DNA from: Antrihabitans cavernicola
GTDB lineage: Bacteria; Actinomycetota; Actinomycetes; Mycobacteriales; Mycobacteriaceae
NCBI RefSeq assembly: GCF_008297975.1
Contig: NZ_VLNY01000017.1
Span: 31,103 to 95,102 of the forward strand
Direction of reading: 5' to 3'
Length of the DNA stretch: 64,000 bases
Part shown: positions 27,054 through 35,788 of the stretch, in pieces
How positions within the stretch are numbered: the stretch's first letter is position 1
Layout of the letters: every line of letters begins with the position of its first letter
Notes under the pieces: model-generated
What the model was told of the DNA's origin: nothing
Database searches by the model: none
The model's input: only the letters and a program-made list of their open reading frames with translations
Program-made: the position numbers and the translations under genes

Positions 27054-27986
27054 TCACCCTGCAACGCCCGATGTCAGCTCGCCCGTCGCCTCCCACAGAC
27101 GCCGCTCACGGTCACGGTCGTGAGCGATGGGCTGCACCTCGGTCAGCTTGTCCTTCACGACGAATGCGCCGTCGCGCACGTTCGCCCACTTTTCGTCGAC
27201 GGCCATCGCCGCCAATAGCGGTCCCGAGCGTTCGGGTGTCGAAACGCCGGGGATCCGGCTCAAGGCCCGGCCTATCGCCTGAACAGGCGCGGGAGTGCCG
27301 CGGCTCAGCGAGGTGCCGGGCATCCAGCCCGGTTCGAAGATCGACACGTTGATCCCGCTACCGGCACGACGTTGAAGTTCGTGGGCGTAATACAGGACGG
27401 CAAGCTTGGAGTTGGAGTACGCGACGCCGGACGTCGTCGTGCTCGGTTCCTGATCGCTGGGAGCCGGACGGGCGAGCTTGACGGGGTCGGCCCAGTCGGC
27501 CGCGGCCACGCCCAACATTTTGCGAAAGATGTTGGAGTAATAGGTGTTCGAACCGATCAGCACGACTCGCGCTGGAGCCGTGAACGATTCGAGCAGGTCA
27601 CCGATGAGCTGGGCATGGGCGAGGTAGTTGACGGCGAAGGTCAGTTCGTAGCCGTCGGCCGATGCTTTGCGAGTGTCGCTCGACATGACGCCGGCGTTGG
27701 CGATCAGCGCGCGCAGCGGCCGCACGGCTCCTGAGGCGAGCAGATCGCGCACTGCTGTCGCAGCCGCGCGTACGTCTGCCAGGTCGGACAGGTCGCAGCC
27801 GACCTCGCGGACGTTGGCACCGCGGGCTCGAGCCTCATTGACGACCGCTGTCAGGTCAGCTCCAGCGCGGCCGATCAGCAGCAGATCCGGTCGCTGGCCT
27901 TCCTGCAGTTCGGCCAGGGCAAGCGCTGCGAAACGCCCCAGGTTGCGGGTGGGGCCAGTGATCAGAACAGTTCCGGTTTCGGTCAT
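27054..27986 (-). CDS. Short-chain dehydrogenase/reductase
   Basis: 310 residues from ATG 27986. NAD(P)-binding TGPTRNLGR replaces the usual TGxxxGxG. NAGVMSS is present, and the catalytic pair is YSNSK. It resembles the retinol-dehydrogenase/protochlorophyllide-reductase-like SDRs. Divergent from an MmyB-like regulator 103 bp away, which may control it. Confidence 0.85.
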   Translation of the reverse strand: MTETGTVLITGPTRNLGRFAALALAELQEGQRPDLLLIGRAGADLTAVVNEARARGANVREVGCDLSDLADVRAAATAVRDLLASGAVRPLRALIANAGVMSSDTRKASADGYELTFAVNYLAHAQLIGDLLESFTAPARVVLIGSNTYYSNIFRKMLGVAAADWADPVKLARPAPSDQEPSTTTSGVAYSNSKLAVLYYAHELQRRAGSGINVSIFEPGWMPGTSLSRGTPAPVQAIGRALSRIPGVSTPERSGPLLAAMAVDEKWANVRDGAFVVKDKLTEVQPIAHDRDRERRLWEATGELTSGVAG

Positions 27987-28089
27987 GGGACCAGCTTGCG
28001 GGATCGGCTGGACCGCAGCCAGTCGTCCAGTTTTCGTAGGACTACCAGGGCCAGGACAGCGGAGCGGGACCTCACGCACACTGGAGCCC

Positions 28090-28935
28090 ATGGAAGCGTG
28101 GGAGTTCGGCCCGACGATCCGTCGGTGGCGCGACCGGGTGTCCCCCGAGGCCGTCGGCGTGCCGGTGGGCCGTCGACGTCGGGCCAGCGGATTGCGCCGC
28201 GAAGAACTCGCCGCGCTCGCGGGCATATCGGCCGACTACCTGACTCGCCTGGAGCAGGGCCGCGCGACCACACCATCGACGCAAGTGGTGGAATCGCTGG
28301 CCCGGGCGCTGCGCCTGGCTGACGCCGACCGCGACCTGCTCTACCGGCTTGCCGGGCATGCCGTTCCCAGCCCCGACATCGTCCCGTCGCGGGTCGCGCC
28401 GAGTGTGCAGCGGTTGCTCGACCGGCTCTCGCACACACCCGTCGTCGTGTACGACGCCAGTTGGACGCTCGTGCTGGCCAACACGTCCTACGACGCACTC
28501 ATGGGCGATACCAGCGCGTGGCGCGGTTTGGAACGAAATGCCGTGTGGCGCAATGTCACCGGTTTGCCCTCGCGGGTCGTGCACACCCCGGAAGAGCAGG
28601 CCGAGCACGAAGCCCGTCTGGTTGCCGATCTCCGTTCGACCGCCTCGCGCTATCCAGCCGACCGCGACTTGCGCCGCTTGATCGCCGACCTGACCTCCGG
28701 AAGTCCTCGCTTCGCCGAACTATGGCAGGCCGACGCGCCGCCACCCTTGGCCGATCCGTCGAGAAACAAGACCATCGATCACCCGACGGTCGGTCGGATC
28801 ACGCTCGACTGCGACACGCTGCTCGTCGCCCTCGACGACCTTCGAATCTCCGTCTACACCGCCGAACCCGGCACCGAAGACGCGGAAAGGCTCGCCCTCG
28901 CCGCCGTCCTGGGCACCCAGTCGTTGCCGCTTTGA
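28090..28935 (+). CDS. XRE/MmyB-like transcriptional regulator
   Basis: 281 residues. N-terminal XRE HTH (RREELAALAGISADYLTRLEQGR) and the C-terminal MmyB-type ligand-binding domain (VVVYDASWTLVLANTSYDALMG, NKTIDHPTVGRITLDCDTL, VYTAEPGTEDAERLAL). It starts at ATG 28090 behind TGGAGCCC. These proteins often sit divergent to an SDR gene, as here, and are thought to repress it. Confidence 0.9.
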   Translation: MEAWEFGPTIRRWRDRVSPEAVGVPVGRRRRASGLRREELAALAGISADYLTRLEQGRATTPSTQVVESLARALRLADADRDLLYRLAGHAVPSPDIVPSRVAPSVQRLLDRLSHTPVVVYDASWTLVLANTSYDALMGDTSAWRGLERNAVWRNVTGLPSRVVHTPEEQAEHEARLVADLRSTASRYPADRDLRRLIADLTSGSPRFAELWQADAPPPLADPSRNKTIDHPTVGRITLDCDTLLVALDDLRISVYTAEPGTEDAERLALAAVLGTQSLPL

Positions 28936-29014
28936 CGAGCAAGCGCATGTCGAGATCGCGTCTCCAGCTCCGTCCCAGCTTCGAATAGCAACACGACACT
29001 GGAGGATGGATCCC

Positions 29015-29455
29015 ATGACTCACATACGACGCTTCGACCACATCGGCATCACCGTCGCGGACCTCGACTCGGCAACGGCGTTCTTCGTCGGCCTCGGTCT
29101 CGAGGTCGAAGGCACCGGATCGGTGCAGGGCGAGTTCGTCGAAACCGTCTGCGCCATACCTGGCGCGCACTGCAACATCGTGATGCTGCGACCACCCGGC
29201 GGTGGGTCCGCGTTGGAGCTCTCGAGCTTCGTCACACCGGATCACCTTCCGGGATCGCCCACTGCGATGGCCAATGAGGTTGGGCTGCGCAATGTTTCGT
29301 TCGAGGTGGACGACCTCCAAGCCGCCGTCGACGCGGTGGCCGTAGACGGGTACGGGCTGGTCGGCGGCATCGGCGCGTACGAGAACAGCGTGCGAATGGC
29401 CTACGTGCGGGGGCCCGAGGGAATCATCGTGTCCCTGTTCGAGCAGATCGGCTGA
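29015..29455 (+). CDS. VOC-family protein
   Basis: 146 residues. IRRFDHIGITVADLDSATAFF start, FVETVCAIPGAHCNIVML core, RNVSFEVDDLQAAVDAV second module, GPEGIIVSLFEQI end. ATG 29015 is preferred because GGAGGA lies 9 bases upstream; ATG 29006 is in frame but overlaps that site. Metal-dependent lyase or dioxygenase fold; substrate unknown. Confidence 0.88.
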   Translation: MTHIRRFDHIGITVADLDSATAFFVGLGLEVEGTGSVQGEFVETVCAIPGAHCNIVMLRPPGGGSALELSSFVTPDHLPGSPTAMANEVGLRNVSFEVDDLQAAVDAVAVDGYGLVGGIGAYENSVRMAYVRGPEGIIVSLFEQIG

Positions 29456-29473
29456 CGACCAGCGCGAGCCGGA

Positions 29474-30328
29474 TCAGCGACTCGCTCGTAGTATCCGGCT
29501 CGCGCGCAGCGACTGCGGTGGCTCACCCTCGAATTCCGTTGATCCATCGAGATATCCGGCGACAAGTTCCGTGGCGGAGTGATCCTCGATGTCGGTAAAT
29601 CCGAGCGCATGCAGTCGCGCAGCGATGTCGTCGGGTGTGAAGTAGCTGAACCAGGGCTCGCCTGCCGCTGCCACCCGACCTGCACGCTCTAGTAGCTGCG
29701 CGCGGGCTTCGTCGGTGTCTCCCGGCTGCAAGTAATCGAAGATCACCTCGACCGGTGCGGACTGACCGGCAATGTATTCGAGCGTCGCCCGAGCGGCGTC
29801 CTCGGTCAGGTAGAACACGACACCGAGCCACACGAAGACGGCCGGCTCGGTCCGAAGGAATCCGGACGATGCCAATTCCGTTGCCAGCGAGTCGGTCTCG
29901 AAGTCGACCGGCACGAAGGTCAACCGATCGGGCAAGTCGATTCCGGCGGCGGACAGGCGTTCGCGTTTCCACTCCTGGGTCGCCGGATGGTCGACCTCGA
30001 ATACGTGCACGTCCGGATGCGGGTTGCGATAGGCGAAGGTATCCAGTCCGGCACCCAGGATCACCGCCTGTCGTGCGCCTGCCGTAGCGATGCGATCCTC
30101 GGCGAAGCGAGCGCGAGCGGCGAAGAACAGCCTGCGGGGCCGATAGTGGGCGCCGCTACCGGGGCGATCTTCGGTGGGTTCACCCAACTCGGACAGCTCG
30201 TCGGCGGTGACTCCGAGCAAGCGGGCCGCCAGCGGATCGGTGAGAATCGTTGGCCGGTCGGCGATCTGGTGATAGGCCCGGGCGTAGGCAGTCGCGAACG
30301 CGGTCCGGCTGGGTCCGTCGTTGTCCAT
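29474..30328 (-). CDS. SAM-dependent methyltransferase, leucine carboxyl methyltransferase-like family
   Basis: 284 residues. SRTAFATAYARAYHQ start, DPLAARLLG, RQAVILGAGLDTFAYR (SAM site), VFEVDHPATQEWKRERL. This is the actinobacterial PPM1/LCM-like group, expanded in mycobacteria, whose acceptors are mostly unknown. ATG 30328 is preferred over GTG 30349. Same strand as the cupin gene behind it. Confidence 0.88.
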   Translation of the reverse strand: MDNDGPSRTAFATAYARAYHQIADRPTILTDPLAARLLGVTADELSELGEPTEDRPGSGAHYRPRRLFFAARARFAEDRIATAGARQAVILGAGLDTFAYRNPHPDVHVFEVDHPATQEWKRERLSAAGIDLPDRLTFVPVDFETDSLATELASSGFLRTEPAVFVWLGVVFYLTEDAARATLEYIAGQSAPVEVIFDYLQPGDTDEARAQLLERAGRVAAAGEPWFSYFTPDDIAARLHALGFTDIEDHSATELVAGYLDGSTEFEGEPPQSLRASRILRASR

Positions 30329-30349
30329 GCTCTCGAACCTACTCGGCAC

Positions 30350-30754
30350 TTACCGCTGATTGGCCGCCCGATAATCCTCAGCACTGACAGGCTCCAACCA
30401 CGTAGTGCCATCGCCGTCTTCGACACCTTCGAGCATCGCGATGTGGCTCATCATGCAATCGACGCCTGCACCATGCCAGTGTTCCTGGCCGGGCGGCGTC
30501 CAGACCGTGTCGCCGGGGGTCAGGCGGATCGTGGTGCCGTCGCGGGCGACCACCAGACCTGCTCCGTCGGTGCAGAACAACGTCTGACCGAGGGCGTGCG
30601 AGTGCCAGTTGGTGTGTGCACCAGGGGTGAAACGGACGATGCTCGCGATCAGCCGCGACGGTTCCATCTTCTGCTTGATCGGGTTGATGTAGACGTCACC
30701 CGTGAAAATGGTGTCGGGGCCTTTGGCGGTGTTGCTCGGTGTGGTCAGTTCCAT
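30350..30754 (-). CDS. Cupin-domain protein
   Basis: 134 residues. Metal ligands in HTNWHSHALGQTLFCTDG and PPGQEHWHGAG give a complete cupin site. It is typical of small carboxymuconolactone-decarboxylase-associated or quercetinase-like cupins; reaction unknown. AAGGAGAACAACT precedes the ATG. Upstream is the broken MmyB-like regulator, which may once have controlled it. Confidence 0.88.
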   Translation of the reverse strand: MELTTPSNTAKGPDTIFTGDVYINPIKQKMEPSRLIASIVRFTPGAHTNWHSHALGQTLFCTDGAGLVVARDGTTIRLTPGDTVWTPPGQEHWHGAGVDCMMSHIAMLEGVEDGDGTTWLEPVSAEDYRAANQR

Positions 30755-30771
30755 AGTTGTTCTCCTTGAGG

Positions 30772-31188
30772 CTATTTCGAGTCTTCTTGCATTGCGACAC
30801 TGCTCGCGACTTCGGTTGCGGCCCACGAGGCCAGCAGTGCGAGGTTGTCCGCAGAGGACGTACTGGGTTCGGCTGTGTAGGTGGTGAGGACCAGACCGGG
30901 GGCGGCGACGAGTTCCATAGAGTCGTACGCCAACTCCATCCGCCCCACGACCGGATGGTTGAAGGTCTTGGTGCCACCGCGATGCAGGCGCACATCATGC
31001 GTGCCCCAGCGGGTACGAAAAGCTTCGCTCCGGGTGGCAAGCTCGCCGACCAGTTCGGTGAGGTCGGGATCGTGTGGATCACGACCCGCCTCGGTCCGCA
31101 GCAGTGCGACGGACGTTGCCAGCGCGCCTTCGAAGTCCGGGTAGTAGTCGGCCGCTCGCTCATCGAGAAAGTTGAAGCGAGCGATGCA
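30772..31188 (-). pseudogene. 5'-truncated MmyB-like regulator fragment
   Basis: About 138 codons of the C-terminal ligand-binding domain: CIARFNFLDERAADYYPDFEG, EAGRDPHDPDLTELVGELA, GTKTFNHPVVGRMELAYD, TYTAEPSTSSADNLALLASWA. The HTH half is gone and no in-frame start precedes the homology. The break lies about 20 bp from the 3' end of the glycine-rich gene. Compare the intact paralogue at 28090-28935. Confidence 0.75.
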
Positions 31189-31207
31189 ACCATGACTTCG
31201 ACGCGGT

Positions 31208-32152
31208 TCAATTCGGGCAGAACGATCCCGTGCAAGGCAGCGGCGATCCAGGTCCACCGGCACCCCACTCGATGATCGCGAATCCGTTTTGGTTGTGCTT
31301 GTCGACGTGATCGATATGGACGTCCGTGCCGTTCGCGATCGCATACGACGCGCCGCCGCCCCCACCGCCACCGCCAGTGGTGTTGAAGGGCAAGTGCGCG
31401 CCGTGGCCCTTGCCGCCGCCGTTGTAACCGCCACCGCCGCCACCTCCTCCGCCACCGCCACCCATGCCTTTCTGAATGTCGGTGCCGTTGCCGCCGTTGA
31501 CCGATTCGTTGCAGCCGCCACCGGGTGGGCGTCCTCCGCAGCCACCCTCGCCGCCGTAGAGGTTGTCGCTGCTGTCGTACGCCCCGTCGGCACCCTTGTC
31601 GCCGTCCCGCCCGCCGTTGCCTCCGTTGCCGCCATCGCTGGCTGCCGGGTCGCTGTTGCCGCCCGCGCCGCCCCCGCCACCGGCGACGGCGATCAATTCC
31701 GCTCCTTGGGTCGAGTGGGTGCCACACAGGTTGCCCGTCGACTTCACCGCCGTCGAACCGCCGCCGCCCGCACCGGAATTGCCGAGGTTGATTCCGCCCG
31801 GTGCGGTGCCGTGATCACCGCCGTGCCCGTCGCCGTAGCCGCCGTGACCGTGACCGTATTGGCCGACGATGACGACCAGTTCGGTGTCGGCTCGGACGGG
31901 GAAGGTCCCCGTCACTCGAGCTCCGAGGCCGCCGTCGCCGGTGCTGCCGTAGTCGCCACCGCCACCGCCCGCCGCGTCGAGTCGAATGCTCGTGACACCG
32001 GTCGGGACGCAGAAGTATTGGACGCCATGGTTGAAGTAGAAGGTGTGCTTACCGCTCGGTTGCGCGTTTGCAGTGCCGCCTGCGCCGATCACGAACGCGC
32101 CGACGAGGGCGGCGACGGCACCGATCGCCATGGTTCGACCCGGTAAAGGCAT
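31208..32152 (-). CDS. Secreted glycine-rich protein
   Basis: 314 residues. Signal peptide (hydrophobic 8-27, cleavage probably after TANA). A short beta-rich head with VPTGVTSIRLDAAGGGGG is typical of glycine-rich-domain proteins; long Gly/Asn/Asp/Ser runs follow, then a Cys-containing end. It looks like PE_PGRS proteins in composition but has no PE domain. GAAGGGG lies upstream of ATG 32152. Role unknown; probably a surface or matrix protein. Confidence 0.8.
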   Translation of the reverse strand: MPLPGRTMAIGAVAALVGAFVIGAGGTANAQPSGKHTFYFNHGVQYFCVPTGVTSIRLDAAGGGGGDYGSTGDGGLGARVTGTFPVRADTELVVIVGQYGHGHGGYGDGHGGDHGTAPGGINLGNSGAGGGGSTAVKSTGNLCGTHSTQGAELIAVAGGGGGAGGNSDPAASDGGNGGNGGRDGDKGADGAYDSSDNLYGGEGGCGGRPPGGGCNESVNGGNGTDIQKGMGGGGGGGGGGGGYNGGGKGHGAHLPFNTTGGGGGGGGASYAIANGTDVHIDHVDKHNQNGFAIIEWGAGGPGSPLPCTGSFCPN

Positions 32153-32308
32153 GTGCTGGCCCCTTCATTCGCAACGCGTGGTCGGAACGGAAGCGGGACG
32201 CGGCAGAGAACCGAATCAGCGGCCCATGGATATGTTGTTAGCACGCCGACCGAACCTTCGAACCTATTTTGACGGAATTTACTACTTCATATTGATTACA
32301 AGACTCGC

Positions 32309-32354
32309 TTGACGGATTTAATTGTAGTCATAACAATGATTGTTATGACTACAA
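32309..32354 (+). promoter_or_regulatory. Promoter with long perfect palindrome for the SDR-MarR operon
   Basis: TTGACG at 32309-32314 may be the -35. A perfect 15-bp inverted repeat follows, TTGTAGTCATAACAA (32322-32336), TGA, TTGTTATGACTACAA (32340-32354), covering the -10 region and the ATG at 32345. A MarR dimer bound here would block both promoter and start. Confidence 0.8.
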
Positions 32355-33043
32355 CTAAACCGGGTGTTCTCCTGATCGGCGCCTCCCGCGGTCTCGGCCT
32401 TGCCTTGGCCCAGGAATGGGCCCGAAACGGCCGACATGTCGTCGCCACTGTTCGTGGTTCCGCGCGAACCCCGCTGCACGACCTTGCAGACGACAACCCG
32501 GGACACATCGAGATCGAACACGTCGACATCACCGAGCCCACCCAGATCACGGCACTGCACGATCGATTGGTGGACAGGCGATTCGACCTCGTCTTCGTCA
32601 ACGCCGGCGTCACCAACGAGCCGGAGGGAACGGTGGCGGAGACGACGACGGACGAGTTCGTCCGGGTCATGGTGACCAACGCGCTCAGTCCGCTGCGCGT
32701 GGTCGAGGCCCTCCAGGATCTGGTCGAGCCCGCGGGCACGATCGGCGTGATGTCATCGGGTCAGGGCAGCGTCAGCAACAACGAGAGCGGCGGTCACGAG
32801 GTCTATCGCGGCAGCAAAGCCGCACTCAACACGTTCATGCGCAGCTACGCCGCTCGGCACGCCGGCGAGAGTCGCACCCTCGTTCTCATGGCGCCGGGTT
32901 GGGTACGCACCGAACTCGGTGGAACCGACGCGCGGCTGAGTATCGACGACAGCATCCCCAACGTCGTCAAAACGCTCGATGTCCTCAGTGGAACGCCGGG
33001 TCTCCACTATGTCGACTACCTCGGCCGGACGGTGCCGTGGTGA
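32345..33043 (+). CDS. Short-chain dehydrogenase/reductase (C-factor-like)
   Basis: 232 residues from ATG 32345 (MTTTKPG); ATG 32336 is also in frame. GASRGLGLALA (cofactor site), NAGVTNEPEG, catalytic YRGSK. Similar to CsgA-type SDRs. Its stop overlaps the MarR gene start (GTGA), so the two are co-translated. Regulation by the MarR protein through the palindrome is likely. Confidence 0.88.
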   Translation: MTTTKPGVLLIGASRGLGLALAQEWARNGRHVVATVRGSARTPLHDLADDNPGHIEIEHVDITEPTQITALHDRLVDRRFDLVFVNAGVTNEPEGTVAETTTDEFVRVMVTNALSPLRVVEALQDLVEPAGTIGVMSSGQGSVSNNESGGHEVYRGSKAALNTFMRSYAARHAGESRTLVLMAPGWVRTELGGTDARLSIDDSIPNVVKTLDVLSGTPGLHYVDYLGRTVPW

Positions 33044-33498
33044 GTACGAAATCGAATCTTTCCCAGCAGGTTTGGGCCCAGATGCAGCGGTTCGTCGACG
33101 CCCAGAACCGACGGGGCGAGCTCGCCGAGACGCTCGGATTCCGGCTGGGGGGCGGGCGTGGCAAGGTCCTGTTTCAGCTCCGCGACGGTCCGGCGACGCT
33201 TAGTGAACTCGCGGAGGCCAACGGCGTCGACGCGCCGTACGCAACGCTGATCGTCGACAAGCTCGAAAGTCACGGTCTGGTCGAACGTCGTCCGCACCCC
33301 GACGACAAGCGGCGAAAGCTGGTCTCGCTCACGGCCGCCGGGCTCCAGGCCGTCGCGACCGCCGACGCAATCCTGCTGCGACCACCGGTGGCGATAGCGA
33401 AATTGTCGGTCGAGGAGCGCAAACAACTCTCCGAACTCCTCACGCGGCTGGGCGATATCGACGCGGATCACGCGGAATATGAGGCGACGAAGGGCTAG
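33040..33498 (+). CDS. MarR-family transcriptional regulator
   Basis: 152 residues from GTG 33040. Winged HTH: GPATLSELAEANGVDAPYATLIVDKLESHGLVER, then the wing HPDDKRRKLVSLT. It overlaps the SDR gene by 4 bp and ends 4 bp inside the convergent MFS gene. Probable autorepressor at the palindrome at 32322-32354. Confidence 0.9.
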   Translation: MSTKSNLSQQVWAQMQRFVDAQNRRGELAETLGFRLGGGRGKVLFQLRDGPATLSELAEANGVDAPYATLIVDKLESHGLVERRPHPDDKRRKLVSLTAAGLQAVATADAILLRPPVAIAKLSVEERKQLSELLTRLGDIDADHAEYEATKG

Positions 33499-35000
33499 TT
33501 CTCCGTATCGGAAGTTGCGAGACCCGTCGCGTTTCGGGGAGTTCGACCGACTACGCCGGCAATCGCCGCCATCACTATCAAGATTGCGGCGCCCACGGTC
33601 GTCGCGACGTGCATGCCCGAGACGAAAGACTCGCGGGCGGCATTGACGATGTCGTCGTCGGCGGCATGCTGGATAGTCTCACCCAGAGTCCCGGCGAAGT
33701 CGCCACCGGAGCGGAACACCAGGGCTGCAACGGAACCCAGCAGTGCAAGGCCCAGCGCGTTGCCGAGCTCGAAGCTGGTCTCGGAGATGCCGACAGCCGA
33801 GCCGGCCCGCTCGGCCGGAACCGATGAGACTGCCACCTCCGAGACCAGGGTGAAGGAGAGGCCGTAACCGATGCCCGCGATCGTGGACCCGATCAGATAC
33901 CACTGCGTTCCCCCGTCGACGCCGACGCCGAGCAACAACAGGTTCCCGAGCGCGGAGGCGAGCAGGGCGAGCACGAAGGTGCCACGGACGCCGAGGCGAC
34001 GCGCCACCGGTGCGCCGCCCACGGAGAACACGAATACCGCGACTGCCATCGGAATGCCGAACATCGCTGCCGCCAACGGGTCTCGTCCGGTCACCGACTG
34101 CAGGTAGATGCTAGTGAGGTAACTCATCGCTGCCAACGACATCATTCCGACCAGGCTGGACCCGATCGCCACCGAGAACCGCGGCCGCGCAAAAAGGCTT
34201 AGATCGAGCAACGGATCGGCGAGTCGCCGTTGCCGCCGCACGAAGACGGTCAGCAAGACCAGGCCAAGGCAGCCGATGACGATCGCGGACGCATCGAGTC
34301 CTTCGGCCGCACTGTGTTTCACCGCATAGACGAGCGTCAGGATGCCGCCGATCGACAGCACGACACTTCGAATGTCGAGCGGGCCCATCGCGATCGTACG
34401 ATGCTCCGGCAGCAGGAACGGGGCGAAAGCCAGCAGTATCAGCAGGACCGGCAGGTTGATGAGAAATACCGAGCCCCACCAGAAGTGGTGCAGCAACAGG
34501 CCGCCGATGACCGGTCCGGCCACCGAACCGCCTGCGAAGAACGCGGTCCATACACCGATGGCGGTGGCACGCTCACGCGCGTTCGGGAAGAGGCTGGAGA
34601 TCAGTGCAAGGCTCGACGGCAACAGCGTTGCACCGCCGACGCCCATCAACGCTCGCGCGACTATCAGGACAGCAGCGTTGGGCGCGAACGCCGCGAGCAC
34701 GGACGCCAGACCGAAGACCGAGGCACCGATGAGCAGAATATTGCGCCGCCCGATCCGATCGCCGAGGTTGCCCATGGTGATCAACAAGCAGGCGATCAGG
34801 AACCCGTAGATATCGAGAATCCACAGCTGCTGCGTCGCCGACGGATCGATATCGAGCGTGAGCGTCGGCATTGCGAGGAACAGCACGGAAATATCCATCG
34901 ACACGAGAAGTACCGGGAGTACCAATACTGCAAGGCCGAGCCACGCCCTACGCGATCCGTACTCGACGTCCGCGATTGCTGCGCCTTCTACCCTGGTCAC
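33495..35000 (-). CDS. MFS drug/proton antiporter, DHA2 (EmrB/QacA-like)
   Basis: About 501 residues with 14 predicted membrane helices. Signature sequences: ALPTL-like MDISVLFLAMPTL, GNLGDRIGRRN between helices 2 and 3, and RALMGVGGATLLPSS. Export of hydrophobic drugs or dyes is inferred from the family. GTG 35000 follows AGGGG; the frame is open to 35042, but that would run into the operator. Divergent TetR gene upstream. Confidence 0.88.
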   Translation of the reverse strand: MTRVEGAAIADVEYGSRRAWLGLAVLVLPVLLVSMDISVLFLAMPTLTLDIDPSATQQLWILDIYGFLIACLLITMGNLGDRIGRRNILLIGASVFGLASVLAAFAPNAAVLIVARALMGVGGATLLPSSLALISSLFPNARERATAIGVWTAFFAGGSVAGPVIGGLLLHHFWWGSVFLINLPVLLILLAFAPFLLPEHRTIAMGPLDIRSVVLSIGGILTLVYAVKHSAAEGLDASAIVIGCLGLVLLTVFVRRQRRLADPLLDLSLFARPRFSVAIGSSLVGMMSLAAMSYLTSIYLQSVTGRDPLAAAMFGIPMAVAVFVFSVGGAPVARRLGVRGTFVLALLASALGNLLLLGVGVDGGTQWYLIGSTIAGIGYGLSFTLVSEVAVSSVPAERAGSAVGISETSFELGNALGLALLGSVAALVFRSGGDFAGTLGETIQHAADDDIVNAARESFVSGMHVATTVGAAILIVMAAIAGVVGRTPRNATGLATSDTEN

Positions 35001-35024
35001 TTCGAAACCCCTGCCAACCTGGCA

Positions 35025-35063
35025 TGCGTACGACGTACGCACATCACGGGTACAGTGTACGCA
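35025..35063. promoter_or_regulatory. Tandem TetR operators between MFS and TetR genes
   Basis: Site 1: TGCGTACG-A-CGTACGCA (35025-35041), perfect. Site 2: GGGTACA-G-TGTACGC (35048-35062), one mismatch. Both have a single-base centre and the half site TGTACGC or CGTACGC, 22 bp centre to centre. Confidence 0.75.
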
Positions 35064-35095
35064 TAGGACTGCCGTCGGCGAAAGCGAGTTAGCGT

Positions 35096-35770
35096 ATGAC
35101 CAAGTCGAAGCTGAGCAGAGGGGCCATCGTCGATACGGCGATAGAACTGGCCGATGAGGAGGGCCTCGACGCGCTGTCCATGCGGTCGATCGGCGAACGG
35201 ATGGGCGTCGGAGCCATGTCCCTGTACCGCCATATCGCGAACAAGGACGAGCTGATCGCGCTGATGACCGACGAAGTATCCGGTCGCAATACGTATCCGT
35301 CCGTCGATGGACAGGGCTGGACTTGGCGAGACCGGGTTCGCATTGCTGCCGAGATCGATTGGGCTCTCTACCGACAACATCCCTGGGTGCTGCTGACGTT
35401 CTCGATGCCGCGCTACGGCTTCGGCCCCGCGAGCCTGTCTTGTCTTTCCTGGTTGGTCGAGGGTTTCGCCGAGCTGAACGTCTCCACTCGAGAGGCCACC
35501 GCGATGGCGTTCACGGTGTGGAACCACATTGCGGGGGCGACGCTGCCGCAGATCAGCGGCGCGCTGTTTGCCGGTGACAAATCCGATCCACACGGCGAAA
35601 ACGGGCTGCAGGCAATTCTGCGCGGAACGTCGCAGTTCCCGGTCCCACCCGCTCTCGCCGAGTTGGACGGTGCAGGCGCCGGCGGCCTCACCCCGGAAGA
35701 GCTGCTGTACAGCGGATTGTCGGCACTGTGCGACGGGTTTGCGGCGCGTGGTGCCGTTAGTACCCCTTGA
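35096..35770 (+). CDS. TetR-family regulator with TetR_C-type ligand domain
   Basis: 224 residues. HTH: LSMRSIGERMGVGAMSLYRHIANKDEL. The C-terminal domain (WRDRVRIAAEIDWALYRQHPW, VWNHIAGATL) is of the tetracycline-repressor-like class common in actinobacterial efflux repressors. Divergent from the MFS gene, which it most likely represses until a drug binds. Confidence 0.9.
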   Translation: MTKSKLSRGAIVDTAIELADEEGLDALSMRSIGERMGVGAMSLYRHIANKDELIALMTDEVSGRNTYPSVDGQGWTWRDRVRIAAEIDWALYRQHPWVLLTFSMPRYGFGPASLSCLSWLVEGFAELNVSTREATAMAFTVWNHIAGATLPQISGALFAGDKSDPHGENGLQAILRGTSQFPVPPALAELDGAGAGGLTPEELLYSGLSALCDGFAARGAVSTP

Positions 35771-35788
35771 TGGTTCATAACCGCCAAG

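Noticed and set aside
31289..32146. 285-codon plus-strand frame opposite the glycine-rich gene
   Set aside because: Ala/Val-rich translation of the complement of glycine codons; the minus-strand gene has a signal peptide and a ribosome-binding site.
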